Positions 7,123 through 15,504 of a DNA stretch of 32,384 nucleotides are shown here, piece by piece. Numbering within the stretch: position 1 is the stretch's first letter; every line of letters starts with the position of its first letter. The notes under the pieces are model-generated. The model was not told the DNA's origin, searched no databases, and saw only the letters and a list, made by a program, of their open reading frames with translations. Source of the DNA: an uncultured Oscillospiraceae bacterium (GTDB taxonomy: Bacteria > Bacillota > Clostridia > Oscillospirales > Oscillospiraceae); assembly GCA_947630395.1 (NCBI GenBank), contig CANRHK010000004.1, positions 1 through 32,384 of the forward strand, given 5' to 3'. Made by a program: the position numbers and the translations under genes.

Positions 7123-7986
7123 ATGGTCAAAATCAAAATTTCCAGCGACTCCACCGCCGACATTCCCCAAAACTACTGTGACGGGCTCGGCATCTCCGTC
7201 CTCCCTCTCACTCTCCTGTATGAAGGCAAGGAGTACCGGGACGGCATCGACATGACCCCCCAGGAGCTCTACAAGATTCTGGACTCCTCCGCCGAGCTGC
7301 CTGTCTCCGCCCAGGTGGCCTCTCACCTGTACACCGAGCTCTTTGAGGGGGCCTGGAGGGCCGGCTTCACCGACCTCATCCACACCTCCATCAACGCCAA
7401 GGGTTCCGGCACCTATCAGGCCGGGTGCATCAGCCGGGACATGTTCTACGAGGACCACCCGGAGGCAAAGGACAGCTTCCGCATCCACCTCATCAACTCC
7501 GGCACCTACTCCATGGGCTACGGCATCCCCGTCATCGAGGCCGCCCAAATGGTCCGGGAGGGCGCCCAGCCCGACGCCGTCATCGCGCATATCCGGGACT
7601 GGGTAGACCACGCCCGGCCCCTCTTCGTGCCCCTGAATCTGAAGTGCGTGAAGAAGTCTGGCCGCATCTCCCCCGCCGCCGCTTTCCTGGGGGACGCCAT
7701 CGGCCTGAAGCCCCTGATCACCTTCGAGGACGGCGAGGCCAAGATCATCGGCAAGGCCAGGGGCGAACACAAGGCCTACCAGGCCCTTCTGGACACCTGC
7801 CTCAGGGAGCGCAAGCCCGGCAGCAATTACGCCATCGTCTACGGCAACAACCAGGAGGCCTATGAAGCCGTCAGGGCCGCCTGCGCCGAAAAGATGGACC
7901 AGCCGCCCATGACGGAATATCATGTGGGCTGCGTCATCGGCATCAACACAGGCCCCAACATGGTGGGGCTGATCTATCGCCGGTAA
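7123..7986 (+). CDS. DegV family protein (fatty-acid binding)
   Basis: 287 residues, typical length. DegV proteins bind a fatty acid between two domains; the FakB members of the family present it to the FakA kinase for phospholipid synthesis. The N-terminal signature ISSDSTADIP is at 6-15. The fatty-acid carboxylate region HTSINAKGSGTYQAG is near 88-102. The second-domain motif LKCVKKSGRISPAAAFLGDAIGLKPLI follows. The gene is monocistronic, with its own promoter at 7021 and a perfect terminator. No fakA/dhaK-like partner is in the window, so a role as FakB is inference. Confidence 0.9.
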   Translation: MVKIKISSDSTADIPQNYCDGLGISVLPLTLLYEGKEYRDGIDMTPQELYKILDSSAELPVSAQVASHLYTELFEGAWRAGFTDLIHTSINAKGSGTYQAGCISRDMFYEDHPEAKDSFRIHLINSGTYSMGYGIPVIEAAQMVREGAQPDAVIAHIRDWVDHARPLFVPLNLKCVKKSGRISPAAAFLGDAIGLKPLITFEDGEAKIIGKARGEHKAYQALLDTCLRERKPGSNYAIVYGNNQEAYEAVRAACAEKMDQPPMTEYHVGCVIGINTGPNMVGLIYRR

Positions 7987-8004
7987 CCGCCGGCCGACAG
8001 CATG

Positions 8005-8040
8005 TAAAAAGAGCAGAGGCGCTCGCCTCTGCTCTTTTTT
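8005..8040. terminator. Bidirectional terminator between degV and the pot operon
   Basis: A perfect stem (8006-8019 with 8026-8039) is flanked by A5 on the left and T6 on the right, so it can stop transcription from both convergent units. It lies 15 bases from the stop of the fused potCD gene. Confidence 0.92.
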
Positions 8041-8053
8041 GCCGTTTTTGCCG

Positions 8054-10069
8054 TCAGTCAATGCCCAGCTGGATCCACAGGTCATTATAGAGCTTCCGCG
8101 TCTCCTGGGGCAGGCAGACGTACATCTCGCAGCGGTCCAGGACCTCGTCGGGGGCGGCCATGATCTCGTAGATCTCCGGATCCAGCTCCTCCTCGTACTG
8201 CTCCTCGTACCACGCCGGGTACTCCTCCAGGGCCTCCTTGTTGGGGCTGGCGTACCAGATGTAGTCCATGTTCCGCAGGTTGCACTCCTTGGAGGCCAAG
8301 AAGTTGATCCACTTCATGGCGTTGTCGAAGTGGGGCGCGTCCTTCAGCACGCACATGGCGTCCACGAACCAGTTGGAGCCCTCCTTGGGCACCACGAAGG
8401 CCAGGTCCTCGTTGTTCTCCAGCATGACAAGATAATCACCGGCGTAGTAGGTGGCGATGGCGGCGTTGCCGCCCTCCATGGTCTGGAACACCTCGTCCAT
8501 GACCTTGCCCTGGTACACACCCCGCCGGGCGGCGTCCTCAATGAGGGCGTATGCCTCCCGGATCTCCGCCTCGTCCGTGGTATTCACCGAGTAGCCCAGG
8601 TACATGAGGGCGATGCCCAGGGCGTCCCGGGAGTTGTTGATGAGCAGCACCTGCCCGGCGTACTTGTCGTCGTACAGGCAGGACCAGCTGTCGATCTCCT
8701 CGTCCACCATGGTGGTGTTGTAGATGATGCCCACGGTGCCCCAGGTGTAGGGCACGGTGTACTTGTTCTCCGGGTCGTAGGGCAGGTTCTTGAAGCGGTC
8801 GTCGATCTGGGAGAAGTTGGGGATCTGGCTGTAGTCCAGCTCCTCCAGCATATCCTCCTCAATAAGCTGGGAGATCATGTAGTCCGACGGTACCACCACG
8901 TCGTAGTCCGCGCCGCCGTTTTCCAGCAGGGAGTACATGGTCTCGTTGGAGTCGGTGGTCTGATAGTTGACCCGGATGCCGGTGGCCTCCTCGAACTCGT
9001 CGATCAGGTCCTCGTCGATATACTCGCCCCAGGAGCACACGTTCACCACCGGCTGGCTGGTGGTAAAGGCGGTCAGAGATACCACCGTCACCACAAAGGC
9101 CACGCAGGCCGCCAGGGCGGCGGCCCGGCGGAAGGCCCTCCCCCTCCGGGTGCCCAGCCACTCCCGTGCCTGCTCCACCCACCGGGGCTGGCGCACCGGT
9201 TCGAAGCTGGCCCGCTTCGCGGCGATCTTGGCCTGATGGGCCTCACGGATGTTGTTGATGACCAGAATGATCAGCACCGCCAGGAACATGAGGGTGGACA
9301 CCGCATTGATCACCGGCGTCACCCGCTTCTTGGTCATGCCGTAGATGGTCATGGCCAGGGTCTGGGTGGAGGATCCGGCGGTGAAGTAGGAGATGACGAA
9401 GTCGTCCACCGACATGGTGAAAGCGATCAGCGCGCCGGAGACGATGCCGGGCTTGATCTCCGGCAGAATCACCTTCCAGAACGCCTGCATCCATGTGCAG
9501 CCCAGGTCCTGGGCCGCATCCACCAGATTTCTGTCCATCTGGCGCAGCTTCGGCGCCACGTTCAGGATGACGTAGGGGATGTTGAAGCACACATGGGCAA
9601 TCAGCAGGGTCCCCAGGCCCAATGTCAGGCGGGTGGGCAGCTCCACGGCGCTCTGGACGCCGTTGAACCACCTGGCGAAGCCGCCCCAGCCATTGAAGAA
9701 CGCCACGAAGAACAGGCACAGGCTGACGCCGGTGACGATGTCCGCGTTCATCATGGGGATGTCGTTGACCACCAGGATGGGGTCCCGCCACTTCCGGGAC
9801 AGGCTGTAGATGCCGATGGCGGCGAAGGTGCCCGCCACGGTGGAGATAAGGGTGGCCAGCAGGGACACCAGCAGGGTGGTGGCCACGCTCTCAATCACCA
9901 ACCGGTTGTGGAACAGCTCCCCATACCACTTCAGGGAGAACCCCTGCCACACGGCGGAGGAGTCCCCGGCGTTGAAGGAGAAGAAGATCAGCAGGAAGAT
10001 GGGCAGATACAGGAACAGGAACACGAGGCCGATCAGGGCCCGGCCTCCGGCGCGGCGCTGCTTTCTCAT
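8054..10069 (-). CDS. potCD: Fused spermidine/putrescine ABC permease (PotC) and substrate-binding protein (PotD)
   Basis: 671 residues. Residues 1-275 form a PotC-type permease with six hydrophobic segments and the EAA-type coupling loop DAAQDLGCTWMQAFWKVILP (184-203). A basic cytoplasmic linker follows (276-316, KIAAKRASFEPVRQPRW). A seventh transmembrane helix (317-335) then leads into a complete PotD-like polyamine-binding domain from about 341 (VVNVCSWGEYIDEDLIDEFE) to the end. The extra helix puts the binding domain on the outside, tethered instead of lipid-anchored; no lipobox is present. The ATG overlaps the potB stop by four bases (10066-10069). The unit ends at the bidirectional terminator at 8005. 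Fused permease/binding proteins are known in some Firmicutes transporters. Spermidine/putrescine is the family's usual substrate; the exact one is unproven. Confidence 0.93.
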   Translation of the reverse strand: MRKQRRAGGRALIGLVFLFLYLPIFLLIFFSFNAGDSSAVWQGFSLKWYGELFHNRLVIESVATTLLVSLLATLISTVAGTFAAIGIYSLSRKWRDPILVVNDIPMMNADIVTGVSLCLFFVAFFNGWGGFARWFNGVQSAVELPTRLTLGLGTLLIAHVCFNIPYVILNVAPKLRQMDRNLVDAAQDLGCTWMQAFWKVILPEIKPGIVSGALIAFTMSVDDFVISYFTAGSSTQTLAMTIYGMTKKRVTPVINAVSTLMFLAVLIILVINNIREAHQAKIAAKRASFEPVRQPRWVEQAREWLGTRRGRAFRRAAALAACVAFVVTVVSLTAFTTSQPVVNVCSWGEYIDEDLIDEFEEATGIRVNYQTTDSNETMYSLLENGGADYDVVVPSDYMISQLIEEDMLEELDYSQIPNFSQIDDRFKNLPYDPENKYTVPYTWGTVGIIYNTTMVDEEIDSWSCLYDDKYAGQVLLINNSRDALGIALMYLGYSVNTTDEAEIREAYALIEDAARRGVYQGKVMDEVFQTMEGGNAAIATYYAGDYLVMLENNEDLAFVVPKEGSNWFVDAMCVLKDAPHFDNAMKWINFLASKECNLRNMDYIWYASPNKEALEEYPAWYEEQYEEELDPEIYEIMAAPDEVLDRCEMYVCLPQETRKLYNDLWIQLGID

Positions 10070-10941
10070 AGCATCACCGCCTGTTCATTGCCCTCGCCAA
10101 AGTGGTTCATGACGAGCATACAAATCACCACAATGACCATCATCACCATGGAGATGGCGGCCCCCAGATGGGGGTTGTAGGCGCCGCCCAGGAACTGGTT
10201 CTCAATGAGGTCGCCCAGCATCATGGAGGTGCCGCCGCCCAGCAGCCGGGAGATGGCGAAGGTGGACACCGAGGGGACGAACACCATGGTCACCCCGGAG
10301 AGGACCCCCGGCAGGGACAGGGGCAGGGTCACTCGGCGGAACACGTTCACGGTGTCGGCCCCCAGGTCCTGGGCCGCCTCCACCAGGGACTTATCCATCT
10401 TGCTCAGCACCGAGTAGATAGGCAGAATCATGAAGGGCAGATAGTTGTACACCATGCCCAGCACCACCGCGCCGGGGGTGCGGATCATCTGGAAGTACTC
10501 GATATTCCGGCCGGTCATACTGTTGTAGAGGGCGATGACACCCAGCTTCCGAAACAGCTGGTTCAGAAGGCCGTTGTTCTCCAGGATGGACATCCAGGAG
10601 TAGGTGCGCAGCAGGAAGTTCATCCACATGGGCAGCATGATCAGCGCCATGGCCACCCGCTGGAAGCCCTCCCCCTCCCGGGCCATCATGTAGCTGACCG
10701 GATAGCCGATAAGGAGGCACACCGCCGTGGCAATGAGGGCCAGCCAGAAGGACCGGGTGAACACGCTGACGTACAGCCCCATGCCGGTGAAGTTCTCCAG
10801 GGTGAACTCCATGGCCTCCCCCGTCTCCGTGGACACGGTGACGGTGAGGGAGTAGACCAGCATGATGACGATGGGGATGACCACAAAGATTGCCATCCAG
10901 ACCACATAGGGGACGGCGAAGAGGGAGCGCTTATTCTTCAT
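10066..10941 (-). CDS. potB: Spermidine/putrescine ABC transporter permease
   Basis: 291 residues from ATG 10939-10941 ([15 protein letters not shown]). This start has GACGGAG directly upstream and overlaps the end of potA by 11 bases. An ATG at 10974 with a closer GAGGA is an alternative that adds 11 residues. Six hydrophobic segments and the EAA loop [20 protein letters not shown] identify the inner-membrane subunit that pairs with the PotC half of the next gene. The three genes are tightly overlapped and form one transcription unit from the promoter at 12200. Confidence 0.92.
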   Translation of the reverse strand: MKNKRSLFAVPYVVWMAIFVVIPIVIMLVYSLTVTVSTETGEAMEFTLENFTGMGLYVSVFTRSFWLALIATAVCLLIGYPVSYMMAREGEGFQRVAMALIMLPMWMNFLLRTYSWMSILENNGLLNQLFRKLGVIALYNSMTGRNIEYFQMIRTPGAVVLGMVYNYLPFMILPIYSVLSKMDKSLVEAAQDLGADTVNVFRRVTLPLSLPGVLSGVTMVFVPSVSTFAISRLLGGGTSMMLGDLIENQFLGGAYNPHLGAAISMVMMVIVVICMLVMNHFGEGNEQAVML

Positions 10942-12094
10942 CTCCGTCCGCCGCCTCCTCATCCAGCTCGTCATATTCCTCGGAATAGGACGAATAGTCG
11001 CCGAACATGCCGGAGTACTTGCTCTTCTTCATGACGTGGAAGCCGTCGGGGTCAATCTTGATGCCGATGTGGCTGCCCACGGGGCAGAAGTCGGTGGTCT
11101 GAATCAGCCACTTGAAGCCGTAGAAGTCCACGATGGTGTCGTAGTGGACCCCTTTGAAGGTGACGGCGGTGACGGTGCCCTTCAGCTGGCCCCGGTCCTC
11201 GGGGACGATATCCACATCCTCGGGCCGGATGACCACGTCCACGGCCTCGTCCTTCTCAAAGCCGCCGTCCAGGCACTGGAACTTCCGGTTGAAGATCTCC
11301 ACCACCCCGTCGGCGCACATGACGCCGTCGATGATGTTGCTCTCGCCGATGAAGTCCGCCACAAAGGCGTTCCTGGGCTCGTTATAAATGTCCTCGGGAG
11401 TACCGATCTGCTGGATGCGGCCGCCGTCCATGACCACCACGGTGTCGGACATGGCCAGGGCCTCCTCCTGGTCGTGGGTCACGTAGACGAAAGTGATCTC
11501 CATCTCCTGCTGAATGCGCTTCAGCTCCTGCTGCATGTCCTTGCGCAGGCGCATATCCAGCGCCCCCAGGGGCTCGTCTAAGAGCAGGACCTTGGGCCGG
11601 TTCACCAGGGCGCGGGCGATGGCCACCCGCTGCTGCTGGCCGCCGGACAGGGCGGTCACAGGCCGCTTCTCATATCCCTTCAGGTTCACGATCTCCAGCA
11701 TCTCCAGAACTCTGGCGCGGATCTCATCCTCGGGCACCTTCTCCTTGTGGCGGCCGCCGTCCTTGTCCAGGACGGTCTGGCCCATCCGCAGGCCGAAGGC
11801 CACGTTCTCGAACACGTTCAGGTGCGGGAACAGCGCGTAGCGCTGAAACACCGTGTTGACCAGCCGCTTGTGGGGCGGCACATCGTTGATGCGCTGGCCG
11901 TCAAATAAAACGTCCCCAGAGGTGGGCGACAAAAAACCGCCAATGATACGAAGCGTGGTGGTCTTGCCGCACCCGCTGGGGCCCAGCAGCGTGAGGAACT
12001 CCTTGTCATTGATGTAGAGATTGATGTGGTCAAGCACGATGTCGTCGCCATAGGACATAACGCAGTCCGACAGACGGATCAGCTCTTTGGACAT
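10931..12094 (-). CDS. potA: Spermidine/putrescine ABC transporter ATP-binding protein
   Basis: 387 residues. The ATPase domain has Walker [10 protein letters not shown] (38-46), Q-loop [10 protein letters not shown], signature LSGGQQQR (149-156), Walker B VLLLDEP (169-175), and the switch His H207 in THDQEEAL. The C-terminal regulatory TOBE-type domain starts near 235. The protein ends in a strongly acidic tail ([14 protein letters not shown]). GGGGAGGATAA precedes the ATG. It drives import through PotB and PotCD at the cytoplasmic face. Confidence 0.95.
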   Translation of the reverse strand: MSKELIRLSDCVMSYGDDIVLDHINLYINDKEFLTLLGPSGCGKTTTLRIIGGFLSPTSGDVLFDGQRINDVPPHKRLVNTVFQRYALFPHLNVFENVAFGLRMGQTVLDKDGGRHKEKVPEDEIRARVLEMLEIVNLKGYEKRPVTALSGGQQQRVAIARALVNRPKVLLLDEPLGALDMRLRKDMQQELKRIQQEMEITFVYVTHDQEEALAMSDTVVVMDGGRIQQIGTPEDIYNEPRNAFVADFIGESNIIDGVMCADGVVEIFNRKFQCLDGGFEKDEAVDVVIRPEDVDIVPEDRGQLKGTVTAVTFKGVHYDTIVDFYGFKWLIQTTDFCPVGSHIGIKIDPDGFHVMKKSKYSGMFGDYSSYSEEYDELDEEAADGDEE

Positions 12095-12195
12095 TTATCC
12101 TCCCCCATTCCTTTTCTGAATATTTGCCCGTTTGGGCGTAGAAAATTGCCTGTTCCCCGCGGGGCTTTTCTTTTCCCCTGCCGGAAATAGGCAAT
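12095..12195 (-). promoter_or_regulatory. Structured 5' leader of the pot operon
   Basis: About 100 bases lie between the predicted transcription start (near 12193) and the potA ATG. The first bases can pair with a segment 40 bases on (ATTGCCT/AGGCAAT: 12189-12195 with 12145-12151). Inside are two mutually exclusive pairings that share the same G run: the palindrome CCCCGCGGGG (12155-12164), or GGGG (12161-12164) with CCCC (12175-12178). A third small hairpin (GCCC/GGGC, 12126-12137) lies nearer the ribosome site. This could be an attenuator or regulatory RNA. No known riboswitch class was recognised. Confidence 0.45.
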
Positions 12196-12199
12196 GGAT

Positions 12200-12228
12200 A
12201 CTATATCTGTTTTGTGTCGAATTGTCAA
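12200..12228 (-). promoter_or_regulatory. Sigma-A promoter of the potA-potB-potCD operon
   Basis: On the minus strand, TTGACA (12223-12228) and TATAGT (12200-12205) are exactly 17 bases apart, about 105 bases before potA. This is one of the best consensus promoters in the window. Confidence 0.85.
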
Positions 12229-12267
12229 TAAAAATATCGTGAAAATTTCTAAAACAACATGGAGAGC

Positions 12268-12292
12268 GCCTTTCGGACGCCGGCCGAAAGGC
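12268..12292. other. Perfect inverted repeat upstream of the pot promoter
   Basis: GCCTTTCGG (12268-12276) and CCGAAAGGC (12284-12292) form a 9-bp stem with a 7-base loop. It lies 40 bases upstream of the pot -35 box and 60 bases past the terminator-like hairpin at 12353. A second, looser GC-rich inverted repeat (CGGGAGA/TCTCCCG, about 12305-12330) sits between them. The rest of this 400-base gap holds no gene. Confidence 0.5.
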
Positions 12293-12352
12293 CGCCGCCG
12301 GAAAACGGGAGAATTCCCGGGGTCTCCCGCTCTTTTCCCGGCCCATCGCAGA

Positions 12353-12384
12353 AACGCCCGGAGGGATAGCGTCCTCCGGGCGTT
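12353..12384 (-). terminator. Terminator-like hairpin downstream of sigE
   Basis: A perfect 12-bp stem (AACGCCCGGAGG at 12353-12364, its complement at 12373-12384) has an 8-base loop. The trailing sequence on the minus strand is only TCTGC after the stem's own TT, so it is a weak terminator by U-tract. Confidence 0.55.
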
Positions 12385-12411
12385 GTTGTTCGTACTAATA
12401 GATTGGCACAT

Positions 12412-12500
12412 CGTCACCGTGCGGAAATGTTGGTATCGCAGCATGTCAGGAGCGAGTTTAAAGTTCTTTTTGGATACTTTTTCTTTCAAGAAAAAGTATC
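12412..12500 (-). repeat. Dispersed gene-end repeat, copy 1 (behind sigE)
   Basis: Read on the minus strand, a 13-bp palindrome GATACTTTTTCTT/AAGAAAAAGTATC (12488-12500 and 12473-12485) overlaps the sigE stop codon. It is followed by CCAAAAAGAACTTT, then GAGCGAG-type sequence (CTCGCTC), and ends with CCGCACGGTGACG (12412-12424 on plus: CGTCACCGTGCGG). Copies occur at 17274-17365 and, in shortened form, at 18992-19031. Confidence 0.8.
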
Positions 12501-13212
12501 AGCTCATCCTCAGAATCTCCCGCTTCAGCCGGCAGATGATCCGCTTCTCCAGCCGGGAGATGTAGGACTGGGAGATGCCCAGCCTGTCGGCCACCTCCTT
12601 CTGGGTCTGCTCCTTGTGCCCGTTCAGGCCGAAGCGCAGGGTGATGATCTCCCGCTCCCTGTCCGACAGCTTGGCAATGGCCGCGCTCAAAAGCTGCCTA
12701 TCCACGTCCGCCTCAATGGGCCGCATCACCACGTCCGGGTCCGTGCCCAGCACGTCGCTGAGCAGCAGCTCATTGCCGTCCCAGTCGGTGTTCAGCGGCT
12801 CGTCCAGACTCACCTCGCTGCGCTGGGAGGCGCTCTTGCGGAGGTACATCAGAATCTCATTTTCAATGCACCGGCTGGCGTAGGTGGCCAGCTTGATGTT
12901 CTTGTCCGTGCGGTAGGTGTTGATGGCCTTGATAAGGCCGATGGTGCCGATGGAGATCAAGTCCTCAATGTTGATTCCTGTGTTCTCAAACCGTCGGGCG
13001 ATGTACACCACCAGCCGCAGATTCCGCTCGATGAGGATCTGGCGCACGTCCTCCTCCCCGGCGTCCAGGCGGGCAAGGATCTCCGCCTCCTCCTCCCGGC
13101 TCAGGGCCGGGGGCAGAGTGTCGCTGCCGCCGATGTAGCAGATGGCCTCCGGCGGCAGAAGTCCCAGCCGGATCAGGATCCGCCACAGGGCGATTTTCCA
13201 CTTATGCCGCAT
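12499..13212 (-). CDS. sigE: RNA polymerase sporulation sigma factor SigE (pro-sigma-E)
   Basis: 237 residues. SigE is the early mother-cell sigma factor, made as an inactive precursor and cleaved by SpoIIGA. The hydrophobic/basic pro-region is followed by [17 protein letters not shown]; by analogy to B. subtilis, processing should fall near Y26/I27. Sigma region 2 is almost identical to the B. subtilis protein ([56 protein letters not shown]). Region 4 has the DNA-binding helix [22 protein letters not shown] 13210-13212 was chosen because AAAGGGAGG lies just upstream; it overlaps the spoIIGA stop by 11 bases. An in-frame ATG at 13245 has no such site. A dispersed repeat begins at the stop codon. 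Confidence 0.96.
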   Translation of the reverse strand: MRHKWKIALWRILIRLGLLPPEAICYIGGSDTLPPALSREEEAEILARLDAGEEDVRQILIERNLRLVVYIARRFENTGINIEDLISIGTIGLIKAINTYRTDKNIKLATYASRCIENEILMYLRKSASQRSEVSLDEPLNTDWDGNELLLSDVLGTDPDVVMRPIEADVDRQLLSAAIAKLSDREREIITLRFGLNGHKEQTQKEVADRLGISQSYISRLEKRIICRLKREILRMS

Positions 13213-14053
13213 GCCGCGCCTCCCTTTCTCCGCCCCAGAGGGCATTGGCCCCGCCCCCGGATACCGCCGTGGGCGACAGGGCCACCGTGATACTCCCCAG
13301 CTCCCTGCCGTCTATGGTCACCCGATCCGCCGTGAAGCACAGCAGCAGTCCCCCGCTGACGCCCACCGCCCGGTAGGGCAGCAGCCGGAAGCCGGCCCCC
13401 AGGCGTGAAAGACACGCCGCCGGGCCCTCCCGCTCCAGGCGGGAGAGGATCTCCCGCTCCCCCGGCGTCCAAAGGGCGTCCAGGGCGGCGCAGTACACCG
13501 TCAGCACCGGCGCGCCGGTGAGGCCGTCGGTGAGGGTGTGGCCGGTGTCCAGCAGGGCCGTCAGGGAGGCCCGGCGGCCGTTTCGCTCCACCAGCGCCCG
13601 GCAGAGCCGCCCCGCAGTCGCGTGGCGGGCCCCGCCCCGGAAGGTCACCGACAGCATAAGGAAGCAGCCGCCCCCGGCCAGGAAGAACACCCGCCAGTCC
13701 AGGCTCTGCAAAAACGCGGCGCCGCCGGATCGGAGCGCCTGTCCCGCCCCCACCACGGCGCCGCACATGGTGCAGGAGAGTAGGAAGAACAGCAGCAGCT
13801 GCCGCAGAAAGGTCCCCTGCCTCCCGTAGGCCAGATACACCAGCCCCGCCGCCGCCAGCAGGGCCGGCAGCGTGCCGCCCAGGGCTCCCAGCGCCGGCAG
13901 GGCGCAGAGAGCGCCGTATGTACCGCCGATCGCCGCCGCCCCCAGCAGCCTCCCCCGCCGCACCGCCAGTCCGGACACCCGGGCCGTCACGTACAGCGCC
14001 AGGGCGTCGGCCAGAAAATTCAGCAGGAACGCCTCGTCCAGATAGACCACCAT
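13202..14053 (-). CDS. spoIIGA: Sigma-E processing peptidase SpoIIGA
   Basis: 283 residues. SpoIIGA is the membrane-bound aspartic-type protease that activates pro-sigma-E at the sporulation septum when signalled by SpoIIR. The N-terminal half (1-145) has about five hydrophobic helices, starting [21 protein letters not shown]. The C-terminal half carries the catalytic DTG in [15 protein letters not shown] and a typical downstream [17 protein letters not shown] precedes the ATG. Its overlap with sigE mirrors the spoIIG operon of Bacillus and Clostridium. sigG, which follows in many species, is not present here. Confidence 0.93.
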   Translation of the reverse strand: MVVYLDEAFLLNFLADALALYVTARVSGLAVRRGRLLGAAAIGGTYGALCALPALGALGGTLPALLAAAGLVYLAYGRQGTFLRQLLLFFLLSCTMCGAVVGAGQALRSGGAAFLQSLDWRVFFLAGGGCFLMLSVTFRGGARHATAGRLCRALVERNGRRASLTALLDTGHTLTDGLTGAPVLTVYCAALDALWTPGEREILSRLEREGPAACLSRLGAGFRLLPYRAVGVSGGLLLCFTADRVTIDGRELGSITVALSPTAVSGGGANALWGGEREARHAA

Positions 14054-14089
14054 CCGCTTCTCCTCCTTCCGTCTTTCTCCCGGCAGGGA

Positions 14090-14410
14090 CTAGTATAGCC
14101 CTGTCCGGGGGAGATTTCCTGTCGGAACGGGGGCGGGGGCATAGAAAAAGCCCGCCGGGAACCGGCGGGCCGAGGTTTGGACGGGCATATATGGTCCTGA
14201 CACCCCAGGAGGGGCATGGTTACTGCCCATCCCTATGACAAGCCACAGAATAAAAGCGAGGTACAGCGCCAGAACAACCAGCAAGATGATCAGCAACAGC
14301 TTGACGGGGCGGGACAGCTTCCTGCGTCCCAAAATCAGTATGAGGATCCCCGCGGCAAAAGCGATAATTGCTATCGCAAGCGTCACATAGTTCAGTAAAA
14401 AATCAAGCAT
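14090..14410 (-). CDS. Small two-helix membrane protein of unknown function
   Basis: Reads MLDFLLNYVTLAIAIIAFAA then GILILILGRRKLSRPVKLLLIILLVVLALYLAFILWLVIG. This gives two strongly hydrophobic helices joined by a short basic loop (RRKLSRPVK), followed by an unstructured tail. The start at 14408-14410 has GGGGG 7 bases upstream. An ATG at 14428, overlapping the upstream stop as ATGA, is an alternative that adds six residues. The tail (RRFPAGFFYAP) is encoded by a strong minus-strand terminator hairpin, so the natural end may once have been before 14170 and the present end may be an extension. No family recognised. Confidence 0.6.
   Translation of the reverse strand: MLDFLLNYVTLAIAIIAFAAGILILILGRRKLSRPVKLLLIILLVVLALYLAFILWLVIGMGSNHAPPGVSGPYMPVQTSARRFPAGFFYAPAPVPTGNLPRTGLY
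14092..14125 (-). promoter_or_regulatory. spoIIG-like promoter with 22-base spacer and possible Spo0A box
   Basis: On the minus strand the -10 TATACT (14092-14097) is preceded at exactly 22 bases by CCGACA (14120-14125). The B. subtilis spoIIG promoter is known for the same unusual 22-base spacing and for Spo0A-box activation. TCCGACA here differs from the reverse 0A box TTCGACA at one position and overlaps the -35. Confidence 0.6.
14141..14170 (-). terminator. Intrinsic terminator between the small membrane protein and spoIIGA
   Basis: On the minus strand a perfect 9-bp stem (14162-14170 with 14150-14158) and a 3-base loop are followed by TTTTTCTAT. It lies inside the open frame of the small membrane protein and just upstream of the spoIIG-like promoter, insulating the two units. 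Confidence 0.88.
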
Positions 14411-14424
14411 TGCTGTCCCCCTTC

Positions 14425-15504
14425 TCATCTCAGCGCAAAATCCAGATACACCGGGTTGTGGTCGCTCCAGCGGAAGCCGGTGTCCGCCACCTTGGCCTCC
14501 AACACCTCCACGTTGGCAGAGACGATGAACCCGTCCACGGTGACACAGAAGTCGTCGTCCCCGTAGGGCCGGTCGGCGTTGCGGCAGGAGGGCACCGGGT
14601 TTTCCCCGTCAAAGGGCGCTACGATGGAAAGCCCCACCGGGATGATCTCCGCCGGGATGGGCTGGGCCCAGGTGTAGTCCGGCCCGGTGACGCCGAAGGT
14701 TTTTCCGCCGTCCCCCAGCAGGTCCTTGTTGAAGTCGCCTCCGGCGAGGCACCAGTTCCCTTTCTCATATTCCGCCAGCATGTCGGCAAAGAGCATCTCC
14801 AGCTGGTCGTTGGCGATGGTGCCGTCGCTGGTGTAGGCGGAGAGGTGCAGGTCGTAGAGCACCAGCTCCTTCCCGCCCGCCGCTGGGATGTGCTGGACGG
14901 AGTAGCACCGATCCAGATCCAGCAGCTTCATGAAGCCGCCCTCAATGGGCAGGCTCCGCCGGAAAGCGGAATCGATGGGCCGGCTGGAAAACACCGCAAG
15001 CCCCGCCTGGTTGGCTCCGTGGGGCTCGGTCAGCGGCCAGAAGAGGTAGGGGCTGTCGTAGTTCTGTGCGAACACGCAGTTTACATAACGCCCATTCAGC
15101 TGCTCCTCTATGTACGCCAGCTCGTCGATGTGGTGGCTGCGGGTGCCGTCCACGTCAATCTCCTGCATCAGCAGAAAATCCGGTTCCAGCGCGGTGACCG
15201 CCTCCACGGCGCCGCCCAGGTTCTCGCAGACCCCCTCTGCGGACCGGGCCCGGCTCTCGGCGCCGCCGTCCATGAAGAAGCTGTAGTCGTCGCTGTAGGC
15301 CCCGAAGCCCACGTTGTAGGAGGCAATCCGATAGGTCTCCCCCGCCGTGAGATCGCCCTCCGCCGCGCCGCCGGCGGACGCCACCTCCAGCGGCAGGCTG
15401 TCCTCCAGCCGGTAATAGTCCAGAAATACGTAGGCCACATATCCGCCCACCGCCAGCACCAGGGCCAGCAGGACACAAAAGGCGATTTTCAGTGCCTTTT
15501 TCAA
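14425..15504 (-). CDS. Membrane-anchored endonuclease/exonuclease/phosphatase (EEP) family protein
   Basis: 359 residues. One N-terminal hydrophobic segment (6-28) anchors or exports the protein. The EEP fold (DNase I/sphingomyelinase-like metal-dependent phosphohydrolases) is shown by IASYNVGFG, FLLMQEIDVDG (metal-binding Glu), LHLSAY, LAGGDFNKD (catalytic GDFN) and the terminal WSDHNPVYL (catalytic SDH). The substrate could be nucleic acid, a phospholipid or an inositol phosphate. The start is TTG 15502-15504, overlapping the previous stop as TTGA, with AAGGAG upstream. Confidence 0.88.
   Translation of the reverse strand: MKKALKIAFCVLLALVLAVGGYVAYVFLDYYRLEDSLPLEVASAGGAAEGDLTAGETYRIASYNVGFGAYSDDYSFFMDGGAESRARSAEGVCENLGGAVEAVTALEPDFLLMQEIDVDGTRSHHIDELAYIEEQLNGRYVNCVFAQNYDSPYLFWPLTEPHGANQAGLAVFSSRPIDSAFRRSLPIEGGFMKLLDLDRCYSVQHIPAAGGKELVLYDLHLSAYTSDGTIANDQLEMLFADMLAEYEKGNWCLAGGDFNKDLLGDGGKTFGVTGPDYTWAQPIPAEIIPVGLSIVAPFDGENPVPSCRNADRPYGDDDFCVTVDGFIVSANVEVLEAKVADTGFRWSDHNPVYLDFALR

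Noticed and set aside
8039-10180. A 713-codon plus-strand open frame over the pot genes
   Set aside because: It is the antisense shadow of potCD; composition is His/Gly/Val/Gln-rich without domains, as expected from reverse reading of GC-biased codons.
12079-12489. Open frames beginning MKEKVSKKNF or containing VLFGYFFFQEKV at 12079-12489, 12403-13290 and 16902-17417
   Set aside because: These peptides are just translations of the dispersed palindromic repeat and carry no gene-like continuation.
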